This document shows positions 5,385 to 11,911 of a DNA stretch of 13,757 nt, one piece after another. The notes beneath the pieces were generated by a model. It ran no database searches and was not told the DNA's origin. It was given only the letters and a program-made list of their open reading frames with translations. How positions within the stretch are numbered: position 1 is the stretch's first letter; the number at the start of each line of letters is the position of its first letter. Source of the stretch: Thermoleophilia bacterium (GTDB lineage Bacteria; Actinomycetota; Thermoleophilia; Gaiellales; Gaiellaceae); assembly GCA_025936595.1 (NCBI GenBank), contig JAICTB010000031.1, positions 1-13,757 on the forward strand, given 5' to 3'. A program made the position numbers and the translations under genes.

Positions 5385-6722
5385 GTGAGCGACACCCGCA
5401 CCGCGCTCGTGGAAGGGCTGATGGAGCGCTTCCCGCACATCCCGCCCGAGGCCGTGCTGAAGGAAGACCTGCTCCGCACCGGGATCGCGTTCGACGAGTC
5501 AGCGCTCACGGACAACCTCGAGGGCGAGATCAAGCCGAAGTCGTACTTCATCTTCTCGTTCGACCAGAAGCCGCTGACCGAGCTCGGCGAGGCGGCGATC
5601 CGGCGGCCGCCCGAGGAGATCGCGCTGACCGGGGGGCCGTACGAGCTGCGCCGCACGATCGTCTCGGTGCGCGTCAATCCCGGCTCGCCGTACCGGATCG
5701 CGCGCGACGAGACCGGCGGGCTCCAGCTCTCGCTCGAGGGCCGCGCGACCGCAGATGTCGGGCTCCCGCCCATGCCCGAGTACTACCGCCACGAGCTCGC
5801 GAACGGGAAGACGGTGATGGAGACCGCGCCGACGATCCAGTGGGGCTACCTGATCTATCTGACCGTGCTTCGCCTCTGCCAGTACTTCGGCGCGAAGGAG
5901 GAATGCCAGTTCTGCGACATCAACCACAACTGGCGCCAGCACAAGCAGGAGGGCCGCCCCTACACCGGCGTGAAGCCGGTGGACGACGTGCTGGAGGCGC
6001 TCGCGCTGATCGACCGCTACGACACCGCGAAGGCCTCGAAGGCGTACACGCTCACCGGCGGGTCCGTGACGAGCACGGTCGACGGGCTCGCGGAGGCGGA
6101 CTTCTATGGCCGCTACGCGCAGGCGATCGAGGAGCAGTTCCCGAACCGCTGGATCGGCAAGGTCGTCGCGCAGGCGCTGCCAAAGGCGGACGTGCAGCGC
6201 TACAAGGACTACGGGATCACGATCTACCACCCGAACTACGAGGTGTGGGACAAGCGCCTCTTCTCGCTGATCTCGCCCGGGAAGGAGCGCTACGTCGGCC
6301 GCGAGGAGTGGCACCGGCGGATCTTCGACGCGGCCGAGGTCTTCGGTGCGCGCTTCGTGATCCCGAACTTCGTCGCCGGTGTCGAGATGGCGAGGCCCTA
6401 CGGCTTCGAAACGATCGACGAGGCGATCGCGTCGACGACGGAAGGGCTCGACTACTTCATGAGCCGGGGTATCACGCCCCGCTTCACGACGTGGTGCCCG
6501 GAGCCCGCGACGCCGCTCGGCCGTGACAACCCGGCCGGCGCGCCGCTCGAATACCACATCCGCCTGCTCGAGACCTACCGTGCGACGCTCGAGCGTCACG
6601 GCCTGAAGCCGCCGCCCGGCTACGGCGTCGCGGGCGCAGGCAACGCGGTGTTCTCCGTCAGCTCGTTCATGGACACGCTCGCGCCGGACGAGGTGACGGT
6701 CGAGGAAGCGGTGCCGGCGTGA
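5385..6722 (+). CDS. Uncharacterised radical SAM protein with CX8CX2C cluster motif
   Basis: A 445-residue protein. I read it as radical SAM because three cysteines, C165, C174 and C177 (RLCQYFGAKEECQFCDIN), form a plausible 4Fe-4S site, followed about 45 residues later by a GGE-like LTGGS (223-227) and a TIM-barrel-like order of short strands: IGKVVAQALP (257-266), ITIYHPNYEVWD (278-289), FVIPNFVAGVEMA (325-337) and TPRFTTWCPEP (364-374). The cysteine spacing is CX8CX2C rather than the standard CX3CX2C. About 150 residues precede the cluster, with no domain I recognise. The start is GTG 5385, with no ribosome binding site and a candidate leaderless promoter. It overlaps the MqnC-like gene by 4 nt (GTGA), so the two probably work in one pathway. 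It does not look like MqnE, which has a CX3CX2C motif within an MqnC/CofH-like scaffold. The substrate is unknown. Confidence 0.82.
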   Translation: MSDTRTALVEGLMERFPHIPPEAVLKEDLLRTGIAFDESALTDNLEGEIKPKSYFIFSFDQKPLTELGEAAIRRPPEEIALTGGPYELRRTIVSVRVNPGSPYRIARDETGGLQLSLEGRATADVGLPPMPEYYRHELANGKTVMETAPTIQWGYLIYLTVLRLCQYFGAKEECQFCDINHNWRQHKQEGRPYTGVKPVDDVLEALALIDRYDTAKASKAYTLTGGSVTSTVDGLAEADFYGRYAQAIEEQFPNRWIGKVVAQALPKADVQRYKDYGITIYHPNYEVWDKRLFSLISPGKERYVGREEWHRRIFDAAEVFGARFVIPNFVAGVEMARPYGFETIDEAIASTTEGLDYFMSRGITPRFTTWCPEPATPLGRDNPAGAPLEYHIRLLETYRATLERHGLKPPPGYGVAGAGNAVFSVSSFMDTLAPDEVTVEEAVPA

Positions 6723-7747
6723 ACCGTCTATCGGTCGACGAGGCCCGCACGTTGTGGAACGAGGCATCCGACGACGAGCTGAAGGCGCTCGCGCAGGATG
6801 CGCGTGCGCGCTACCACGATCCGAAGCACGCGACCTACATGGTCATGCGGATCATCAACTACACGAACGTGTGCGTCGCGCAATGCGACTACTGCGCGTT
6901 CTACGTGCTACCGAATCAGGACGGCGGCTACGTCCTGTCGCGGAGCGACGTGTTCGCCAAGATCGACGAGCTGCTCGCGGCCGGCGGCGATCTCGTCGCG
7001 TTCAACGGCGGCTTCAACCCGAAGCTGCCGCTCGAGTTCTACTGCGACCTGTTCGCGTCCGTGCGCGAGCGCTATGACGATCGCGTCGAGTTCTATGCGC
7101 TGACGATCGCGGAGTTCGTTTATCTCGCCGACCGGGCGGGGCTGTCGCACGCGGAGGCGGCGGCGCGGCTGCGCGACGCCGGGGTGCACTGGATTACCGG
7201 CGGCGGCAGCGAGATCCTCACCGAGGACTTCCGCAAGCGGCACGCGAAGTTCAAATACACGGTGCGCGAGTACTTCGACGCGCAGCGCGCGATCGTCGAC
7301 GCGGGCCTCAAGACGACGGCGACGATGGTGATCGGCTTCGACGAGACCCTCGAGGAGCGGCTCGAGCATCTGCAGCGCACGCGCGACTTCCAGGACGAGA
7401 CCGGCGGGCTCTTCTCGTTCCTCTGCTGGACGTACAAGCCGTACGGCACCGCCTTCGGCGGGCGCGAGATCTCACCGCGTGAGTACTGGCGGCACATCGC
7501 GCTGTCGCGGATCTTCCTCGACAACGTCAGGCACGTGCGGACATCCGTGCTGACCCAGAACGCCGAGGCGTTTCGGGCGCTCGACTTCGGCGCGGACGAC
7601 TTCGACCTGCCGATCGAGGACGAGGTGACGCAGAAGGCGGGCGCGACGATCGAGCTCGACCTCGAGGGACTGCTCGCGATTCCGCGCTCGCTCGGCTACA
7701 CGGTCTCGTACCGCCGCGCCGAGCGGCCTGCCGCGCTGACGGCGTAG
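6719..7747 (+). CDS. mqnC: MqnC-like radical SAM enzyme (dehypoxanthine futalosine cyclase family)
   Basis: A 342-residue radical SAM enzyme of the MqnC/MqnE/CofH group. MqnC cyclises dehypoxanthine futalosine in the futalosine route to menaquinone. Marks: INYTNVCVAQCDYCAF (46-61), with the canonical CX3CX2C (C52, C56, C59); GGYVLS after it; FNGGFNPKLPLEFY (95-108); GGGSEIL (161-167); TTATMVIG (198-205); RDFQDETGGLFSF (222-234); LDNV (267-270); and GADDF (291-295). These match MqnC better than MqnE. Several stretches differ from MqnC as I remember it: TIAEF where HxFSPPE is usual, IGFDET for FGHVET, LCWTYKPYGT for an IPWxFQPxNT-like segment, and a different C-terminus after GADDF. A related but distinct reaction is therefore possible. 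The start is GTG 6719, overlapping the upstream radical SAM gene's TGA. mqnA and other menaquinone genes lie 3.4 kb away on the other strand. Confidence 0.78.
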   Translation: MNRLSVDEARTLWNEASDDELKALAQDARARYHDPKHATYMVMRIINYTNVCVAQCDYCAFYVLPNQDGGYVLSRSDVFAKIDELLAAGGDLVAFNGGFNPKLPLEFYCDLFASVRERYDDRVEFYALTIAEFVYLADRAGLSHAEAAARLRDAGVHWITGGGSEILTEDFRKRHAKFKYTVREYFDAQRAIVDAGLKTTATMVIGFDETLEERLEHLQRTRDFQDETGGLFSFLCWTYKPYGTAFGGREISPREYWRHIALSRIFLDNVRHVRTSVLTQNAEAFRALDFGADDFDLPIEDEVTQKAGATIELDLEGLLAIPRSLGYTVSYRRAERPAALTA

Positions 7748-7767
7748 ACACGCTCCGCCGCGGGCCG

Positions 7768-7773
7768 TAGGAT
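7768..7773 (+). promoter_or_regulatory. Candidate -10 element (TAGGAT) for the membrane-protein pair
   Basis: TAGGAT fits TANNNT and sits 8 nt before the ATG at 7782, in a 34-bp gap without a Shine-Dalgarno sequence. It could start a leaderless or near-leaderless transcript. Read-through from the radical SAM operon is equally possible. Confidence 0.35.
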
Positions 7774-7781
7774 CGCTGGCG

Positions 7782-8375
7782 ATGGCAGTCGCCTCGCATG
7801 CCGCCCCCGCGATCGCCGCGGAGCGGCCTCAGTTCGAGATCGTCCCGCGGAAAGGGCTGCCGCTCGTCGCGATCGTGCTCGTCGGCGTCGTCGTCGCGAT
7901 CGCGCGGGACTCGCGCTGGGGGCTCGTCTTCTGCCACGTCGTCGGCGGCGGGCTCTGGACCGGCATCGACCTCTTCGTCGGGTTCGTCGTCGGCCCGATC
8001 ATCGGCCGCATGTCGATCCCTGCGCGGATCGAGTTCTCGACGCGCTTCATGCCGAAGATGCTCCTGATCATGCCGACGATCGTCACGATGACCCTCGCAG
8101 CCGGTTTCCAGATCGCGCGCCAGGACGCGTTCCTCGACACGTCGAACCCGCGCCATGCCTGGGTCGTCGCGTCGTTCTTCGTCGTGGGCGTGATGGCGGT
8201 GATCGCGCTCGCCTATCTCGAGCCCGCCAACGTCGCGGTGCTGTTCGAGCTGCGAAAGGCGCAGCCGGATGGACGCGTGATCGAGAAGCTGATGAAGCGC
8301 TTCGTCTACACGGCCGGCATCACCGGCGTGATGCAGGTTGCGACGCTGATCATCATGACGAGGCTCGTCAGTTGA
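7782..8375 (+). CDS. Polytopic membrane protein of unknown function (about five helices)
   Basis: A 197-residue integral membrane protein that I do not assign to a family. Hydrophobic segments lie near 26-41, 48-75, 90-110, 126-147 and 173-194. Features that may be functional: a helix with FCHVVGGGLWTGIDLFVG (50-67), in which His52 and a Gly-rich face recall the helices of haem or copper membrane proteins such as the CopD/HemJ type; RFMPKMLLIMP (88-98) at a membrane boundary; and YLEPANVAVLFELRK (145-159), with two acidic residues. These resemblances are too weak for a call. The ATG has no ribosome binding site. The stop overlaps the next gene's TTG by 4 nt, so the two probably form a complex or share a function. 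It lies 34 bp after the MqnC-like gene on the same strand. Confidence 0.75.
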   Translation: MAVASHAAPAIAAERPQFEIVPRKGLPLVAIVLVGVVVAIARDSRWGLVFCHVVGGGLWTGIDLFVGFVVGPIIGRMSIPARIEFSTRFMPKMLLIMPTIVTMTLAAGFQIARQDAFLDTSNPRHAWVVASFFVVGVMAVIALAYLEPANVAVLFELRKAQPDGRVIEKLMKRFVYTAGITGVMQVATLIIMTRLVS

Positions 8376-8779
8376 GCGTCGCGCCGTTCGACCGCACGCT
8401 GCCGCCGGTGACCGAGATCGGCGCGGCGTCGATGATCGCGATCGCAGGCGGCGTGATCTACCTGGCCGCGTACCTGCCGAAGCACGCCCCGCTGTGGGCC
8501 GCGGTCGTGCTGCTGCTCGTCGCTGCCGCCCTGCAGCTCCTGAATGCGGTGCTGCTGTCACGCATCGAGGGGTTCGCGTGGTCCCGGTTCTTCCAGGTCG
8601 GCCGCTGGGCGCTGCTCGCCTACGCGCTGATCGCGGGGATGATCGAGTTCGCCTTCGTCTTCGACCACACTCGCGGGCCGCAGCTCCTCGTGATGACGCT
8701 GATGCTCGCGCTCTTCATGCTGAATGTCCCGGTGCTGATCGCCTTCACGGTCGCGCGGTACGAAGCGGCCTCCGGCTAA
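8372..8779 (+). CDS. Small four-helix membrane protein of unknown function
   Basis: A 135-residue protein with four predicted helices (about 14-35, 40-62, 73-97 and 102-128) and short loops. IEGFAWSRFFQVGRW (65-79) lies between helices 2 and 3. I do not recognise the family. The start is TTG 8372, within a TTGA overlap with the stop of the preceding membrane protein; that coupling and the matching reading frame are the reasons to accept a TTG start. Together the pair would give about nine helices. Its stop codon TAA forms part of a candidate -10 box for the next gene. A role as a membrane partner of the neighbouring gene product is an inference from overlap only. Confidence 0.72.
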   Translation: MSVAPFDRTLPPVTEIGAASMIAIAGGVIYLAAYLPKHAPLWAAVVLLLVAAALQLLNAVLLSRIEGFAWSRFFQVGRWALLAYALIAGMIEFAFVFDHTRGPQLLVMTLMLALFMLNVPVLIAFTVARYEAASG

Positions 8780-8782
8780 CAT
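8777..8782 (+). promoter_or_regulatory. Candidate -10 element (TAACAT) for a leaderless DUF2277 transcript
   Basis: TAACAT fits TANNNT and sits 6 nt before the ATG at 8789. Its first three bases are the stop codon of the upstream membrane protein gene. No Shine-Dalgarno sequence precedes the ATG. Confidence 0.4.
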
Positions 8783-8788
8783 CGCGGC

Positions 8789-9064
8789 ATGTGCCGCAAC
8801 ATCCGCGTTCTCCACAACTTCCAGCCGTCGACCACCTCCGACGAGGTGCAGGCAGCCGCGCTCCAGTACGTGCGCAAGGTCAGCGGGATGACCAAGCCGT
8901 CGAAGGCGAACGAGGCCGCGTTCCAGCGGGCGGTGGACGACATCGCCCACGCGACGGAGCATCTCCTCGCCGATCTCGTGACGACGGCCCCGCCGAAGGA
9001 CCGCGAGACGGAAGCCGCGAAGCGGCGCGCGCGCAGCGCGGCACGCTTCGACCGGGTCGCCTAG
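8789..9064 (+). CDS. DUF2277 family protein
   Basis: A 91-residue soluble protein that I recognise as DUF2277 from its opening MCRNIRVLHNFQPSTTSDEV and the core AAALQYVRKVSGMTKPSKANEAAFQRAVDDIA (about 22-53), ending in a charged tail after TTAPPKDRETEAAKRRARS. The family is widespread in actinobacteria and some other phyla and has no established function; the sequence suggests a small helical fold. The conserved Cys at residue 2 and the KPSKANE motif are present, and the length is normal for the family. It ends convergently with the next gene: both stop codons lie in the same four bases, CTAG (9061-9064), leaving no room for a terminator between them. Confidence 0.9.
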   Translation: MCRNIRVLHNFQPSTTSDEVQAAALQYVRKVSGMTKPSKANEAAFQRAVDDIAHATEHLLADLVTTAPPKDRETEAAKRRARSAARFDRVA

Positions 9065-9393
9065 TCGCGCCGCGGGTCCTCCCGCCGGCCGATCTCGGCG
9101 GCCTCACCGTGCTTCTGCACGATCGTGTAGCCGTCGAAGGTTTCGACGACGGTCTCGATCTCGGGCAGCCAGTGCCCGGGCGCCGTGGCGAACTGCGTCG
9201 GGTCGGATCGCAGCCGCTCGTACGCGGCCACGGTCATCTGCAGACGAAGCGTGCAGTCGACGTTCGAGCATTCGCACAGAAACTCGTACGCGTGCTCATC
9301 CGCCCCGTGCCGGTCCGCGCTGTGCTTGATCTGCTCGTTGATCTCGCGAAAGAGCATTTCGTTCTTTGCGAGACGCGTCTCCCGGGCGTCCAC
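9061..9393 (-). CDS. Small conserved hypothetical protein with CxCx4C motif
   Basis: A 110-residue soluble protein starting at GTG 9393. The N-terminal RLAKNEMLFREINEQI (7-22) looks like an amphipathic helix. It is followed by YEFLCECSNVDCTLRLQMTVAAYERLR, in which C40, C42 and C47 could bind a metal with a further ligand such as H74, and then by ATAPGHWLPEIETVVE (69-84) and GYTIVQKHGEAAEI (88-101). I recall short proteins of this shape as common in actinobacteria but know of no function; a small zinc-ribbon-like or regulatory protein is a guess. It lies 58 bp downstream of the membrane glycosyltransferase on the same strand, so it may be the tail of the menaquinone operon or have its own promoter. 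No convincing ribosome binding site was seen. The intervening 58 bp show no clear terminator. Confidence 0.72.
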   Translation of the reverse strand: MDARETRLAKNEMLFREINEQIKHSADRHGADEHAYEFLCECSNVDCTLRLQMTVAAYERLRSDPTQFATAPGHWLPEIETVVETFDGYTIVQKHGEAAEIGRREDPRRD

Positions 9394-9451
9394 GAGAGGT
9401 AAACGGTGCCGGGCGCGGGCGGGGTACGCCGATCCCTACGCGGCGCGGTAA

Positions 9452-11140
9452 TCAGCCGTCGACGGCGAATACCGCATATCCGTTCGCGCCGTCGGTCAGC
9501 TGGCGCACACGCGGGGACGTGCACGCGGCCCACTGCTCGGTCGTCGCGAGTCGCCCCGCCTCCTGCGCCTGGGCCGTCGATTCGTCACCGGTCAGGAGGA
9601 TGAAGACGCGCTTCCCGCGCAGATCTGCGCATCGGCCCGGTGTCTCCGAATCGACGCGGCCGGGGAGAAACCACGGCACCATCGGATCGCCGGTGACGAG
9701 CCTGCCGTCGCCGAGCTGTGATTCCGCTGTTGCGATCGTCGACTCCAGTGCCGGGAGAACAACGTGCATCGTGCGCGTATTCGTTTCGAGCCCGGACCAT
9801 CCGAGCGACCGGTACTCCGTCCACATCGCTCCGTGGAGGCCGTCGAGCCCGCTCAGCGACATCCACATTGCCAGCACGAGGACGACGGCGGGCACCACCG
9901 CGAGCGAGAGGCCCGCGCGAGCAAGTGCGCGAACGCCCGCGGCGAGCGGGAGCGCGATCAGCACCGCAAGTCCCGGCCACGCCGTGGCAGCAAGGCGATC
10001 CGCGTACGTGGCCGATGCGACCCATGCGGCGAGTGGGGGAACCCCGAGCGCGGCCGCGAGCGTGATCGCGCGCATCGATGGAACGCCGGCCGGCGAGACG
10101 AAGACGACCGCCAGCAGGACGAGCGCGAATCCGATGAACACGAAGCCCAGCTGAGCCGTTGCGAATGGCCCGTTGTGCACGCCGGCCGCAAGCGGCCCGA
10201 CCGCGCTCCAGAGCACGGCGGCTACGAGAGCGCCGACAGCTGCGAGCCGGTGCGGCACCCGCAGAGCCCGGCCGAGTGCGTAGACCAGCGCGAACAGGGC
10301 GGGTAGCCGGACGGCGGCTCCGAGCACGTCGGCTCGCAACACCGCGTCGGGCCGAGTCGTGTCTGCGAGCCCGGCCCAGAATCCCGTCGTCCCCAGCCTC
10401 AGAAAGGTCAGCAAGTCGGTGTGGAAGCGAAGGGCCATCACCTCGTCGTAGGCGAGACCGACGAGAGCGCCCGCGATGACCGCCGTGCCGGCACCGACGA
10501 CGAGACGTCGATGTTCTCGAAGGGAGTTGAAGGACAGAACAAGTCCCAGCGGAACGAGCGGAAGCAGCGCGGTCTGCTTCGTCAGCACCGCCAACGCCGT
10601 CGCCCCGGCAACGGCGACGAGATCCAAACGCCGCGCGGACGCCCGCACGGCGAGCGCCGCGGAGAGCGCGACGAGCGCCGCCGCGGGAACGTCCGTCTGC
10701 GCGGAGAGCGACTGACCCGTGAAGGACGGGATCGAGATCGAGATCGCGCCGGCGATCGCGCCTTCCAGTCGCGAACGGCCGAGCGTCGTCGCGAGCGTGA
10801 AAACGGCCGCGATCAGGAGGACCGCGAACGCGAGCGACAGCAGCCTGCCTGCCGTGAAGCTCACGCCTGTCACCCACCAGACCAGCCCCTGGAGCTCGTA
10901 GAAGAGCGGGCGTGCGGCGGCCTGAGGGCCGAGGAAGGCCGGGTCGACCTTCCCGTGCTGGGCGATTTCCCGCGACCACACACCGAAGGCAAACGAATCC
11001 CACTGGTGGAACGGGAGGGTCGCGGCGAGCAGAACGCCGGCGACCGCGAAGCCGGCAGTCGCGGCCGCCGTCACGCCGACGTAGACAGTCGACACGCCCG
11101 GCCGCCACCGTGCCGTCGCGGCCGCGGCGAGGCCGGCCAT
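9452..11140 (-). CDS. Multi-pass membrane glycosyltransferase, ArnT/PMT-like (GT-C fold)
   Basis: A 562-residue membrane protein. It starts at ATG 11140; the frame is open to 11470, but the upstream part is Arg-rich and is mqnA read in another frame. I count about 11-12 hydrophobic segments across residues 18-430 and then a soluble C-terminal domain of about 130 residues. The first outer loop has QWDSF, whose Asp48 matches the catalytic acid position of GT39/GT83 enzymes, and RPLFYELQGLVWWVTG (77-92) follows. SLSAQTDVPAAALVALSAALAV (145-166) and LTKQTALL (186-193) are also typical. Such enzymes move a sugar from a polyprenyl-phosphate donor to lipid or protein outside the membrane. Its ATG overlaps the mqnA stop by one base (TAATG), tying it to the menaquinone operon. 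The acceptor cannot be inferred. Confidence 0.8.
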   Translation of the reverse strand: MAGLAAAATARWRPGVSTVYVGVTAAATAGFAVAGVLLAATLPFHQWDSFAFGVWSREIAQHGKVDPAFLGPQAAARPLFYELQGLVWWVTGVSFTAGRLLSLAFAVLLIAAVFTLATTLGRSRLEGAIAGAISISIPSFTGQSLSAQTDVPAAALVALSAALAVRASARRLDLVAVAGATALAVLTKQTALLPLVPLGLVLSFNSLREHRRLVVGAGTAVIAGALVGLAYDEVMALRFHTDLLTFLRLGTTGFWAGLADTTRPDAVLRADVLGAAVRLPALFALVYALGRALRVPHRLAAVGALVAAVLWSAVGPLAAGVHNGPFATAQLGFVFIGFALVLLAVVFVSPAGVPSMRAITLAAALGVPPLAAWVASATYADRLAATAWPGLAVLIALPLAAGVRALARAGLSLAVVPAVVLVLAMWMSLSGLDGLHGAMWTEYRSLGWSGLETNTRTMHVVLPALESTIATAESQLGDGRLVTGDPMVPWFLPGRVDSETPGRCADLRGKRVFILLTGDESTAQAQEAGRLATTEQWAACTSPRVRQLTDGANGYAVFAVDG

Positions 11141-11907
11141 TACGAGACGGCGGCGCCCGTCGGCGCGACGAAGCGCAGCTCCGGGACAGCGTCGAGCTCG
11201 CCGACGTCGTGCGCCAGCTCGAGGAACGTGTAGAGACCCGCACGCTCGCGCGGGCCGAAGTGGTAGCGGAGCTTCTCGAAGTACCGCGCGAGGAAGCCCG
11301 CCGGATAGCCGTAGCGCTCCGCCGACTCGTAGGCGAGCTGCTCTGGCTCCGCGCGCGCCGCGCGCAGCGACGCAACGAGCGCATCCTCGAGCTCGGCGAG
11401 GCCGGGGTGGGCCGGCTCCGGTGCGGCCCACACTGCGAACACCATCGGCAGCCCGGTTCGCTCGAGCCACAGGCGGCCCAGGTCGTGATGCGGCGTCGGA
11501 TCCTCGAACGCGGAGCGCAGCGCGGCGTCGCCGATCAGGAGCTTCGCCTCGGCATCTTCGCCGAGCGGCACGTGCTCGGCGTCGGGGAAGAGCACCTTCG
11601 TCAAGACGACGGACGTCGCCGACTCGGGCGTCACCGCGACCGAGCGGATCCGTGCGAGCGGCGTCTTGGAGATCAGCTGGATCGACTCGACCGCTCCCTC
11701 GCTCGACACGCAGAGACGCGGCAGCAGCCGCAGCGTCTCGGCGTTGCGCGCGTACTCGATCGACGAGATCGGCGCGACGTCGAGCTCGCGGGCGACGAGC
11801 TGCCTGTTGAGCGCGGTCGGCACACCGACGACCTCGTCGACCTCGGCCTCGAGCCGGTAGAAGACGGGCGCCATGTTCACGTAGCCGATGCGGCCGAGCC
11901 TGATCAC
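11140..11907 (-). CDS. mqnA: Chorismate dehydratase MqnA
   Basis: A 255-residue enzyme that removes water from chorismate to give 3-[(1-carboxyvinyl)oxy]benzoate, the entry step of the futalosine menaquinone pathway. It has the two-lobed periplasmic-binding-protein-like fold of MqnA/MqnD but no signal peptide, as expected for a cytosolic enzyme. Marks: RIGYVNMAPVFYRLE (6-20), ELDVAPISSIEYARN (41-55), AVTPESATSVVLTKVL (91-106), LLIGDAAL (123-130) and HDLGRLWLERTGLPMVFAVWA (141-161). The YVN...P(V/L)FY opening and the DLG...TGLPFVFAVW segment separate it from MqnD. The start is GTG 11907, four bases after the polyprenyl synthase stop, with a GGTGAGCGG stretch just ahead of it. The stop shares a base with the glycosyltransferase ATG. 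Confidence 0.9.
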   Translation of the reverse strand: MIRLGRIGYVNMAPVFYRLEAEVDEVVGVPTALNRQLVARELDVAPISSIEYARNAETLRLLPRLCVSSEGAVESIQLISKTPLARIRSVAVTPESATSVVLTKVLFPDAEHVPLGEDAEAKLLIGDAALRSAFEDPTPHHDLGRLWLERTGLPMVFAVWAAPEPAHPGLAELEDALVASLRAARAEPEQLAYESAERYGYPAGFLARYFEKLRYHFGPRERAGLYTFLELAHDVGELDAVPELRFVAPTGAAVS

Positions 11908-11911
11908 CCGC

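Noticed and set aside
5385..6722. Calling the first radical SAM gene mqnE because it precedes the mqnC-like gene.
   Set aside because: MqnE has a CX3CX2C motif in an MqnC/CofH-like scaffold with a GGG(A/S)E motif. This protein has CX8CX2C, a long unrelated N-terminus and no such motif.
9394..9451. Promoter or terminator in the 58 bp between the glycosyltransferase and the CxC-protein gene.
   Set aside because: No TANNNT hexamer at suitable spacing to GTG 9393 and no convincing stem-loop were found, so nothing is annotated there.
10730..10745. Short ATCGAG tandem repeat.
   Set aside because: It lies within the glycosyltransferase gene and encodes alternating Ile-Ser in a membrane segment. 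Three short copies are explained by codon use.
11141..11470. A 110-residue N-terminal extension of the membrane glycosyltransferase.
   Set aside because: It overlaps mqnA in another frame and is Arg/Gly-rich. The ATG at 11140, touching the mqnA stop, gives a normal glycosyltransferase N-terminus.
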